A stretch of 64,000 nucleotides of DNA from Dallia pectoralis (Eukaryota > Chordata > Actinopteri > Esociformes > Umbridae): the NCBI GenBank assembly GCA_029465975.1, contig CM055740.1, forward strand, positions 2,415,267 to 2,479,266, given 5' to 3'. Of the stretch, positions 1 to 13,100 are shown in pieces. Both the position numbers and the translations under genes were made by a program. Numbering within the stretch: position 1 is the first letter of the stretch; each line of letters opens with the position of its first letter. The notes under the pieces were generated by a model. The model did not search any database. It saw only the letters and a list, made by a program, of their open reading frames with translations, and was not told the origin of the DNA.

Positions 1-207
1 TATAACAGTATTACTGTACATATTATTTTCTTCTTCATGCTTTTATACTTCCTCACTCACTTCCTCTTCCTGACTCCCTCAATCTTCCAAAACTGTCATC
101 TTCTCCTCTTCTCCTCTTACTCCTGATCTTTTCATCTCTCCTCCTTGTCTTCATCTTCACCTCCTTTCTCTCCCTCCTCCTCATCTTCCTCCTTCCCTCC
201 TTCTCAG

Positions 208-1137
208 TACCCAGAGTGTGATCAGCTGCTGCGCTCGGCGTTGTGGAGTTCCTGTGGTGCGGCCCTGAACCCTGAGCCGTACATTCAAGCCTGTGTCCAG
301 GACCGCTGTGGCTGCAGAAACACCTCAGATAGCTTCTGTCTCTGCAGCACCCTGGCAGAATACTCCAGACAGTGTTCCCACGCTGGGGGACAGCCACCCC
401 AATGGAGGACAACCACCTTCTGTGGTAATGGGACACTTCTGTTATGTACTTAGATAGAAAACACCATTTGGGAATGTAAAGTTCCAGCATGAAAATATTA
501 CTTTTCTACCACTGTGTTTTATTTATATTTTATCTGTATATACTATCTTCAAATCACATAATGTTAAGAGCTTAATTCAGGTAAATTATTTGTCTTCATA
601 TTGACACTATGTTGTTTTGAATGTATCAGAGAAGCGGTGTCCGTTCAACATGGTGCATCTGGAAAGTGGCTCGCCCTGTATGGACACCTGTACCCACACA
701 GACACCAGCTCCATGTGTGAAGAGCACCAGATGGACGGCTGCTTCTGCCCACCCGGTCAGTCCATCTGAACCTCATATCAGACAGAACTATCTAGAACAC
801 CATCTGGCCCTGTGAACCTCATATTATACAGAACAATCTAGAACACCGCCTGGCTATCTGAACCCCATATTATACAGAACAATCTAGAACACTTTATGCA
901 CATTTCTTATTTAATATAATTATTGTATAGTGAAATTCCGACAAGTTCTTAATTTTACATGAAGATCTGTGATCCATTGTGTGTTTTTAATGCCATCCTT
1001 GTTTGTTTCAACCCCTCTGTAGGGACCGTGTTTGACAATATCTCTGAGAGGGGATGTATACCTCATGACCAGTGTCAGTGCAAACATGACAAAGTTTACA
1101 ACCCTGGAGAGATTTTCAGACAGGACTATGAAGAATG
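208..1137 (+). CDS. muc2: Gene A, end of D1: C8 and TIL modules
   Basis: Exon 208-424 encodes a C8 module (cysteines spaced as in the D1 C8 of gel-forming mucins; ends in the motif QCSHAGGQPPQWRT). Exon 630-755 encodes a TIL module (CPFNMVHLESGSPCMDTC) and exon 1023-1137 its continuation up to QDYEE. The acceptor of the first exon follows a long CT-rich tract. The signal peptide and the VWD part of D1 must lie upstream of the window. The equivalent exons of genes B and C (35647-35772, 40993-41118) have exactly the same length as 630-755. Confidence 0.88.
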
Positions 1138-4100
1138 GTGAGTCACAAGTTTAGACCTAACATAGTAACATAAAGTAACATGTTATGAGTTTAGACCTAA
1201 CATAGTAACATAAAGTAACATGTTATGAGTTTAGACCTAACATAGTAACATAAAGTAACATGTTATGAGTTTAGACTACAAGCATAAAGTAACATGTTAT
1301 GAGTTTAGACCTAACAAAGTAACATAAAGTAACATGTTATGAGTTTAGACCTAACATAGTAACATAAAGTAACATGTTATGAGTTTAGACTACTAACATA
1401 AAGTAACATGTTATGAGTTTAGACCTAACATAGTAACATAAAGTAACATGTTATGAGTTTAGACCTAACATAGTAACATAAAGTAACATGTTATGAGTTT
1501 AGACCTAACATAGTAACATAAAGTAACATGTTATGAGTCACAAGTTTAGACCTAACATAGTAACATAAAGTAACATGTTATGAGTTTAGACTAAACATGC
1601 CTACTAACATAAAGTAACATGTTATGAGTTTAGACCAAACATGCCTACTAACATAAAGTAATGTTATGAGTGACATTTTAACTGGGTTCGCCATATATTT
1701 TGGTTCAGCAGAGATGAAAGAGCTAAATTGGTGACTGGTTTGCTAATGCTTTTGATAACTGTGTCTGTGGTTCAGTGTCTGTCATCGTGGTCAGTGGTCC
1801 TGTAAGAGCCTACCCAGTCCTGCCACATGTGCAGTAGAGGAGGGCTCACACGTGAAGACCTTTGATGGGAGAACCTACACGTTCCATGGGAACTGTTATT
1901 ATTCCTTAGCCAAGGTGGAACCCAAGGTGGGTAACAAATACAGAATTCATTTCTCTACAGCCAACGGTAGATGAGGAATCAGTTATGAATGGATAACCAA
2001 GTCCTTATGAAACTAAACCTAAAATAGTTGTCTGAACTTGTCAGGAAGTTGTGTAGGTTTGGTGTAGGTCCCTGTAACATTTATATAACTGAAATAATGT
2101 TTTTGTTTTTCCCTCTCTGTTTCAGGATGAATCAAGTCCCATGATTTCCATCTTTGTTCAGCTGGTTCCCTGCACAAAACAAGCCTATGATACCTGTCTC
2201 AAGAGTGTTGTGGTCCTGCTGAACAATGATAAAAACAATGTGAGCTTTAAACGATGCCACTACAATTACCTGACATATCAGCTAGCAGCTCATTCTTTAG
2301 TTACAACATACCAACTGTAATTACACTGGTCACAGAAAACATTAATAAAGTATTTACAATGTATTAAAAGCGCCAACATTACCGAATGAAGACTTATTTA
2401 GCCGTAATGTCAATATGACAACAAACATTAGTGTTTTTGATGACATCAGGCGTATCCTCTACATTACTTATTTCTCCATTTACGGGAACAATTTTCGCTT
2501 TTACCACCAGTCGCAAAAATCACAGACCACATATATTTTTATTCTGATTTTAAAACAATAATGAATTAATGATTAGTGAAGCACATATTCATTATATATG
2601 TATACTGATTCTGCATTATATTTGTATTGGGTTAATTTAGCATGTTATCTTGCTAAGAATGTTGTTAGCTTCCATACAATAATAATTGTTAAATACCTAT
2701 AATTTGTTTAATACCTAGTACTACAGCCGACATACCTCATCGCTGTATTCGTTTGAGAGATTCTGAAATTCATATATTGCACCCATAACCATAAACTAAT
2801 AATAAACTGTATAAATTCAGTGTTTATGTTTATACAGCAAATGATGAATTGTTTTAGAAATATTAGTTGGTCATAATTCCAAATAAATTATTTTTCAGGC
2901 TTTGGTGATTAACGCTGATGGGAAAGTCAGCCACAATGCACAGATCACTCTGCCTTACAACACAGGTCAGCCACAAACAACATAAAATATGATTTTACAC
3001 ACTCTGCCTTACAACACAGGTCAGCCACAAACAACATAAGATATAACTTTACACACTCTGCCTTACAACACAGGTCAGCCACAAACCACATAAGATATAA
3101 CTTTACACACTCTGCCTTACAACACAGGTCAGCCACAAACCACATAAGATATAACTTTACACACTCTGCCTTACAACACAGGTCAGCCACAAACCACATA
3201 ACATATAACTTTACACACTCTGCCGTGCATTAAAAAAAAGGTTTTAGCCTCAGTAGTTGCCATCTTCTTCCCGGCTAACATTACTGTATTTATTTGTCTC
3301 CCATTAGCTGATATCAGTATGTTCCAGCCATCGTCCTTCCATATAATGCTCCAGACTAGCTTTGGCCTCCAGGTTCAGATCCAGCTGGTTCCTGTCATGC
3401 AGGTCTATATCACCTTGGATGAGAGCTACAAGACCAAGACACAAGGTAAGCTATCTCTCAAGGGCAAGCTGCTTAGTTGTACCTTTTCTCACAATGGATC
3501 AGATTATTTAAACCTCCCTTAATTATTTAGGTGTTGTTATATTATGCCCCATGAAGTTGAACAAGTGATTTGGTATTGTTGTATTGATCCTGGGATTGCA
3601 TGTTGAACAGAAACTAACTGCAGTTTAAAACAAATGTCCTGTTCTTAAAAAAATCCTGAACCATTCGTCTACGTTACCGTTCATGTGAAGGTACGGTTAG
3701 AAACAAAGAATAAGCCACCACTGATAGTTTGTGTTATTCTGTTTTAGGTCTATGTGGGAACTTCAACAAGGTTCTGTCTGACGACATGAAGAGTCCACAG
3801 GGTATTGTGGAGGGAACCGCATATTCCTTCGCTAATTCCTGGAAGGCTAATCCCACTTGTACAGACAGAGAGGACAGAGCTGACGACCCATGCTCCCTCA
3901 GTGTGGAGAATGGTAGGATCTCTCTTTCATTTAAGTGTACTTACATAATAACTAGATGTACAACTCTTACATAGCACAAGAAAAAATAAGTGATTCATTT
4001 ACTTACATTTACATACATAAATAAATTTTATATACTTAAATTTGCATACATTTTATGTACTTTCATTTACATACATACATTTTATATACTTACATTTACA

Positions 4101-7100
4101 TACATACATTTTACATACTTTCATTTACATACATACATTGTATATACTACTTACATTTTCATTTATACATACTCTTTATATACTTACATTTTCATACATA
4201 CATACATTTTATATACTTACATTTACATACATACATTTTACATACTTTCATTTAAATACATACATTTTATATACTATTTACATTTTCATACATACATTTT
4301 ATATACTTTCATTTACATACATACATTTTATATACTACTTACATTTTCATTTATACATACTCTTTATATACTTACATTTTCATACATACATACATTTTAT
4401 ATACTTACATTTACATACATACATTTTACATACTTTCATTTAAATACATACATTTTATATACTATTTACATTTTCATACATACATTTTATATACTTTCAA
4501 TTACATACATACATTTTATATACTACTTACATTTTCATACATATATTTTATATACTTCATTTACATACATACATTTTATATACTTACAGTAGTCATGTTT
4601 TTGCATTCAAAGTGAGGCAGCAAAGCGGCACTATCATTCATATTTTATCACATCTTGTTTACGCAGAGAAATATGCTAAACACTGGTGTTCGTTGCTAAG
4701 AAGTACGAACAGCACATTTACCAAATGTCATGCCATGGTGGATCCTGAACTTTACTACAAGGTACTATTGATTTTTGCTATAACATGAAGTGGAACTGAC
4801 AGCCTTTTTAGATCAATAAGTTTCCTTAAAATAGAATAAATGGGATGGTCTTTTCACTATCGAGGCCTCCCCAGCTTACTGAGAGGAGACATGGTTTACA
4901 GGTAGCTGTTGTTGGCCCTGCAGTATACATACAATACATATTCTACCAATATGTTTGGTCGTCCCTTTATAACAAAATAGTGAAATCAACAAACTGATCT
5001 AGAACTGATAATTACTAAGTCTGTCTTTAAAGTTGGTATTATAACTTGATTGGCCACAAATGGAAGAACTATAATACAAACCATTTCATTTGTGTGGCTC
5101 TCATTTAAGCCAACCGTAAATTATGCATATTTGAAATGCTAACTGAAATGTATTTTCTGTTTACCTCTATCATACAATATGCAATTTGCTACATAGCTCA
5201 TCACATTCACTATGAACTGAACTGTGTGTTTCCTGCCAATAGCAATAGTGTAACTTTAATTTGTTGAAGCTCTCTCAAAAGCCCCTGACTGTTTCATGAG
5301 AAATATGTAAATGAAATAAGACTCCTCTTACATTTCCTCGTCAAACAATCGGGAACAGGTACACACTTTCCTTATTTGTTGAGTACGTCAATAACTCAAG
5401 ACTTGGAAAATAATAGATACAGAAGTAAAACAGAAAACAAGTGGCCCATATCAGAGCCAGTCAGCTTGCAGTATATGCAAATAAGCCGTTTGGCACCAAG
5501 GCAACCTCATTCACTTTGAACTGAAATGCTCTAAAGCAACAAAAAGCCCCTGATTTTTTTTACAGGAAGTATGTAAATACCACAAGAGTCCTTTTACATA
5601 TGTTAATATTCTGTAAACGTATTACAGACTGGCTGTAGCCATTGAAGTAAGACTTCTATTGCAATCTTGGTTCAAGGTTTTATAGCTCCAAACACTTGCC
5701 ACCTTATAACTGTTTTATAATCACTCCCCACTAAAGTTTATTTTGTCATTCCCAAAAATATTGATCAATTTCACTGAAAGCAGCCAACTACTGAGGAATT
5801 TATAATTAACATTTATTGAACTGTATCATTGTATTCTGCCAACAAATCATTACAATAAGGATATGGATTTTAATAGAACATTTTTTATACCCCACTGAAT
5901 TTCATAATAGATTACAATGGCCTGCTTGCTTCATATCTGCAAAGTGCTCAAAAGGGTGTCAAGTCCACTTTAAGTTACATTTTCTTTAGAATGCTCGCAA
6001 TATTATAAGGTTACAGACATTTCTTTCTAACCTGTTTACTATTTGAAATGTGAAAGCCCTGATGGCTGAGATTACTATAGTTGTTTACCTATATCCAGTT
6101 TGCTTAAATTAAATGGTTTCTGCAGCGATGCACATATGCCAGCTGTAACTGTGAGAAGAGTGAAGACTGCCTGTGTGCCGTGTTTTCATCCTACGCCAGA
6201 GATTGTGCAACCAAGGGGGTGAGCCTGACAGGCTGGAGACAGAATGTGTGCGGTAAGACATTTCCTCACATTCATGTGTTAGATGGGGTCAGTATAGGCC
6301 AGTCCTGTCTACCAATGATAAATTATCTGATCATCTAATAGATCAAAACACATCCTGCTATTAGTTGTACTGCCGTTGTTGTAATTGTATCTTGGATATG
6401 GCACAGCCTTGGCGGATTCCCCAACTCACGGAATATTACGGAGATCAGTCTTAGTGGTTTCCATAGTTTTTTAAGCTGTCTGTTTGACATTGAATACATT
6501 TTTGCATTTACCCCTGTAGAATAACATTCTCTCATTTCATCTGTTGGCGACCTTAAAAACCCTATCTTACTCATTTAATCATTACATTGCTAGAGAAAAA
6601 AGTTCAACAGGGTGTCCAACTAATCAGCTATTCAACCTTTTATAATTGATTGTTTAACTTTTATGCCTTTAATGCTTTATATATTTCTCTTTGACCAGAC
6701 AAATACACCAGTAAGTGTCCAGCGTCGCAGATCTACTCCGATCAGCTTCAGAGATGTCAGCTGACCTGTAGCTCCCTAGCTAATGAACGCCAAGGCTGCA
6801 CCAACAACTTCCTCCCAGTGGATGGTTGTTCCTGCCCAGAAGGCCTCTACATGGATGATAGTGACACTTGTGTACCCATGGCCAAATGCCCCTGCTTCCA
6901 CAATGGTGTCAAAATCAAACCTGGGAAGTCTATCAACATCAATGAGGAGCACTGGTAAGAGATGAAGTGTTCAGACATCTGTGAGGAGCACTGGTAAGAG
7001 ATAAAGTATTCAGACACCTGTGAGATGCACTGGTAAGAGATAAGTATTCAGACATCTGTGAGGAGCACTGGTAAGAGATGAAGTATTCAGACATCTGTGA

Positions 7101-10100
7101 GGAGCACTGGTAAGAGATAAAGTATTCAGACACCTGACCCTTTACACATTGTTCCATAATCGATTAAATAGATCTATTACCACATCAATGTTCACACAAT
7201 ACCCCATAAAGGCAAAGCAAAAACAGGATCATAGAGTTTGAGGAAAAAACAAGTCAATGCAACCTGATAGCCAACATTAACTTTAAGCTGCCAATGTCTT
7301 CTGATCATCTATATTAGTAGTGATGTCACCTTTAACATAACTCTTGATATTACCTGTGCCCTTCTTTCTAGTGTCTGCAACAATGGCATGCTTCACTGCA
7401 GATCCTGGAAAATACCATCTCGCAGTAGTAAGTGACTTTATTATGTCCCATTAAGGTGCAACAATAAATACAACCTTGCAGTAATAAGTGACTTTATTAT
7501 GTTCCTTTAAGGTACACAAAATTTCACTAGATTTGAAAACAATTTGAAAGACCCTTTTAATTATTTCAGTCCACACTTGTGTTGTTTATAACCTTCAGTG
7601 TTCCACATCATATAAACTTTTGATGAACCGTATTTGTCTCTAGTTAGAACCCCTTTGGTTTCAATATATTGTACATGGAATCCAAAAAGGTTCTAATTGG
7701 ATCTAAAAATAGTTATTTCAAGCACAATCATTAGTCATCTTATTAGGAATGGCTGAAGAACCCGTTTGTAAACCTTGTTCTGTAGGTACAGCCTGCGTGC
7801 CGCCAATGGTGTATTCCAACTGCTCTGACGTAGGAGTACAGTGTACCAGGAGCTGTAGGAACCCAGATTTCCTGGACTGTGTGAGTGAACCTGTCGACTG
7901 GTGCTAGACTAAACACTTAAAAGACAACCCCAGTTACGCTACCCTCCATCCACCTTAAAAGACAACCACAGTTACGCTACCCTCCATCCACCTTAAAAGA
8001 CAACCACAGTTACGCTACCCTCCATCCACCTTAAAAGACAACCCCAGTTACGCTACTCTCCATCCACCTTAAAAGACAACCCCAGTTACGCTACCCTCCA
8101 TCCACCTTAAAAACAACCACAGTTACGCTACCCTTCATCCACCTTAAAAGACAACCCCAGTTACGCTACTCTCCATCCACCTTAAAAGACAACCCCAGTT
8201 ACGCTACTCTCCATCCACCTTAAAAGACAACCCCAGTTACGCTACTCTCCATCCACCTTAAAAGACAACCCCAGTTACGCTACTCTCCATCCACCTTAAA
8301 AGACAACCACAGTTACGCTACCCTCCATCCACCTTAAAAGACAACCCCAGTTACGCTACCCTCCATCCAACTTAAAAGACAACCACAGTTACGCTACCCT
8401 CCATCCACCTTAAAAGACAACTCCAGTTACGCTACCCTCCATCCACCTTAAAAGACAACCACAGTTACGCTACCCTCCATCCACCTTAAAAGACAACCAC
8501 AGTTACGCTACCCTCCATCCACCTTAAAAGACAACCACAGTTACGCTACCCTCCATCCACCTTAAAAGACAACCACAGTTACGCTACCCTCCATCCACCT
8601 TAAAAGACAACCCCAGTTACGCTACTCTCCATCCACCTTAAAAGACAACCCCAGTTACGCTACCCTCCATCCACCTTAAAAAACAACCACAGTTACGCTA
8701 CCCTTCATCCACCTTAAAAGACAACCCCAGTTACGCTACTCTCCATCCACCTTAAAAGACAACCCCAGTTACGCTACTCTCCATCCACCTTAAAAGACAA
8801 CCCCAGTTACGCTACTCTCCATCCACCTTAAAAGACAACCCCAGTTACGCTACTCTCCATCCACCTTAAAAGACAACCACAGTTACGCTACTCTCCATCC
8901 AGCTTAAAAGACAACCCCAGTTACGCTACTCTCCATCCACCTTAAAAGACAACCCCAGTTACGCTACCCTCCATCCACCTTAAGCATTCAATTGCAAAGC
9001 CACAAGCTTCAATTGGATTGTGAGTTTGTTCAGTTTCTTTGACAAGAGTTTTAGCGAACACACAAGCGTGTCACCGCAGGCAATATCACCGCTGGCAAAC
9101 AACAACTGGTAGAAGGAGTTGATCAATAATTTGGCTTCAAACTAAAGTTATGTGTAAATCATGTTGGAATCCCGCAATAGGGAGTAAACCCAAATAGTAA
9201 ATGTCTCTTTTTTGTGAACATATAAAATAAAATTGCAATAGTGAAAGTTAGCAAAGACAAAATGAATAGTGGACAACTGAGCTTTTATTTTATCGACATG
9301 TACTGTGTTATTCATTACATCCAGTGTTATTTATTCTATCCAGTGTTATCCATTACATCCAGTGTTATCCATTACATCCAGTGTTATCCATTACATCCAG
9401 TGTTATTCATTACATCCAGTGTTATCCATTACATCCAGTGTTATTCATTACATCCAGTGTTATCCATTACATCCAGTGTTATTCATTACATCCAGTGTTA
9501 TCCATTACATCCAGTGTTATTCATTACATCCAGTGTTATTCATTACATCCAGTTTTATTCATTACATCCAGTGTTATCCATTACATCCAGTTTTATTCAT
9601 TCTCTCCCTCTCCTCCACCACAGTTTGCATCAGACTGTGTGTCTGGGTGCAAGTGTCCCACTCATCTATATGAGGATGGGAAAAATATGTGTGTCAAAAA
9701 ACATGAATGCCCGTGCAGCCATGATCGAAAACTCTACGTTCAAGGATCACAGATTCAACAGCGATGTAACAAATGGTGAGTTAATGAGGTCATTAGTTAT
9801 GATGTAAAATTATACATTACATGACGATTCAATAAAATATATTGTATGAATATATAGAAAAGTAGTTAAGAATAACCAATTGGGATTCAGATGAAATGAA
9901 ACAAGGTAACATAACACTGTTTCTCCTGCTGTACCCATCTAGCACCTGTATGAGTGGAAAGTGGGACTGCACAAAAAACAACTGTTCAGAAAGCTGTACC
10001 ATCTATGGCAGTGGTCATTACGAAACCTTTGATACCCGCTTGTACGGCTTCCAAGGAGAATGTAGCTATGTGGCTGTCCAGGTGATCAATGAACTCAGCT

Positions 10101-13100
10101 ATGATTTGTTTGTTTGAATTTCATCCTTTCTTACCAGAACATTTCTGACCCAGTCTCTCTGTTTTTATTTAAGAACAAATGTGGGGCCCAGAAACAACTT
10201 AACAACTTTGTGGTGATAACAGAGAACGTTCCCTGTGGAAACACAGGGACCACATGCTCCAAGATTGTCAGGATTCAACTGGGGGTAAGACTGACTTGTC
10301 TTAGGGTTCCTAAGGCTTCTGGTGGAATCTTAATTAGGGAAGATGAATTCATAGTACTGGCTGGAATGGAATTAATGGATGAGTATCCGACAAACCACCG
10401 TCTGATGTTTAATCCAGATAGTTTCATGAGCTGCTTTACCAGTTAAAGATAATGACACATTCTTAAAAAAACTTCTTCTGCAAAAATATCTGCCAGCACC
10501 ATTAATCTTGCGGTAAAACAAAGCTATATTGGCCAATATTTTGCAACTTTACAGTGTAAACAAGAAGTGATAACCCCTTCTCCTTACAGAGAACAGAGCT
10601 GAAACTGCATAAGAATACATATGAAGTGTCAGATTTAGGATCGGGTCCTGACATCCAATACGAAGTGAGGACGGTTGGGCTGTACCTAGTAGTGGCGTCC
10701 AACATCGGGATCACTGTGCTGTGGGACCGGAAAACACGCATCGAGGTCGTCCTGGAGCCACAACATCGTGTAAGAGACAACAGCGAGAAGGGTGGTGTAG
10801 ATGTAGAAGGGTGGTGGTGTAGATGTAGAAGGGTGGTGTAGATGTAGAAGGGTGGTGGTGTACATGTAGAAGGGTGGTGTAGATGTAGAAGGTTGGTGGT
10901 GTAGATGTAGAAGGGTGGTGGTGTAGATGTAGAAGGGTGGTGTAGATGTAGAAGGGTGGTGGTGTAGATGTAGAAGGGTGGTGTAGATGTAGAAGGGTGG
11001 TGGTGTAGATGTAGAAGGGTGGTGGTGTAGATGTAGAAGGGTGGTGGTGTAGATGTAGAAGGGTGGTGTAGATGTAGAAGGGTGGTGTAGATGTAGAAGG
11101 GTGGTGGTGTAGATGTAGAAGGGTGGTGGTGTAGATGTAGAAGGGTGGTGGTGTAGATGTAGAAGGGTGGTGTAGATGTAGAAGAGTGGTGGTGTAGATG
11201 TAGAAGGGTGGTGTAGATGTAGAAGGGTGGTGTAGATGTAGAAGAGTGGTGGTGTAGATATAGAAGGGTGGTGTAGATGTAGAAGAGTGGTGGTGTAGAT
11301 ATAGAAGGGTGGTGTAGATGTAGAAGAGTGGTGGTGTAGATGTAGAAGAGTGGTGGTGTAGATGTAGAAGGGTGGTGTAGATGTAGAAGGGTGGTGGTGT
11401 TCTGCTTGTCCTGTACAACATGTGTGAGGTTCTGCTTGTCCTGTACTTCATTTGTAGGGTTCTGCTTGTCCTGTACTTCATGTGTAGGGTTCTGCTTTTC
11501 CTGTTCTACATGTGTGTCACACAGTAGAGTTCTGCTTGTCCTGTACTACTGTATGCCAGTGCAAGAATACTGATGAGAGGAGATGTTTCTGGTGGTTTCT
11601 ATGTCCCTGCAGGGAGCGGTATGTGGCCTGTGTGGAAACTTCAATGGAAACGGAGAAGATGACTTCACCACTAATAATAACATGGTAGTTAGCAGTCCTG
11701 TGGAGTTCGCTAACAGCTGGAAAGTGTTTAGCTCGTGCCCTGATGCAGAGATCAACGTGGACCCCTGCGGAGCCAGACCCAACCGCCACACCTGGGCTAA
11801 GATGCAGTGTAGCATCATCAAAGGGGACACCTTTAAAGATTGCCACCACAAGGTAGGGTGCTGTGGCCCTTATGCCAACATACTCTAAACCCTTATGCCA
11901 ACATACTCTAAACCCTTATGCCAACATACTATAAACCCTTATGCCAACATCTCTAGACCCTAATGCCAACATACTCTAAACCCTTATGCCAACAAACTAT
12001 AAACCCTTATGCCAACATACTCTAAACCCTTATGCCAACATCTCTAGACCCTAATGCCAACATACTCTAAACCCTTATGCCAACATACTCTAAACCCTAA
12101 TGCCAACATCTCAAGACCCTAATGCCAACATACTCTAGACCCTAATGCCAACATACTCTAAACCCTTATGCCAACATACTCTAAACCCTTATGCCAAAAT
12201 ACTCTAAACCCTAATGCCAACATCTCTAGACCCTAATGCCAACATACTCTAGACCCTAATGCCAACATACTCTAAACCCTTATGCCAACATACTCTAAAC
12301 CCTTATGCCAACATACTCTAAACCCTTATGCCAACGTACTCTAGACCCTTATGCCAACATACTCTAAACCCTTATGCCAACATACTCTAAACCCTTATGC
12401 CAACATACTCTAAACCCTTATGCCAACATACTCTAAACCCTTATGCCAACATACTCTAAACCCTTATGCCAACATACTCTATACCCTTATGCCAACATAC
12501 TCTAAACCCTTATGCCAACATACTCTAGACCCTTATGCCAACATACTCTAGACCCGTATGCCAACATACTCTAAACCCTAATGCCAACATACTCTAAACC
12601 CTTATGCCAACATACTCTAGACCCTTATGCCAACATACTCTAAACCCTTATGCCAACATACTCTAGACCCGTATGCCAACATACTCTAGACCCTAATGCC
12701 AACATACTCTAAACCCTAATGCCAACATACTCTAAACCCTAATGCCAACATACTCTAGACCCTAATGCCAACATACTCTATACCCTTATGCCAACATACT
12801 CTAGACCCTTATGCCAACATACTCTAGACCCTTATGCCAACATACTCTAGACCCGTATGCCAACATACTCTAAACCCTAATGCCAACATACTCTAAACCC
12901 TTATGCCAACATACTCTAGACCCTTATGCCAACATACTCTAAACCCTTATGCCAACATACTCTAGACCCGTATGCCAACATACTCTAGACCCTAATGCCA
13001 ACATACTCTAAACCCTAATGCCAACATACTCTAAACCCTAATGCCAACATACTCTAGACCCTAATGCCAACATACTCTAAACCCTAATGCCAACATACTC

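Noticed and set aside
3990..4592. 200-codon Tyr/Ile/His frame
   Set aside because: AT-rich tandem repeat in an intron with open frames in more than one phase.
7915..8984. CRISPR-like regular array
   Set aside because: Direct tandem units without spacers, in a vertebrate intron.
10711..11481. 256-codon minus-strand frame with His/Ser/Thr repeats
   Set aside because: Antisense of the 19/22-bp array; it starts inside the antisense of a D3 exon.
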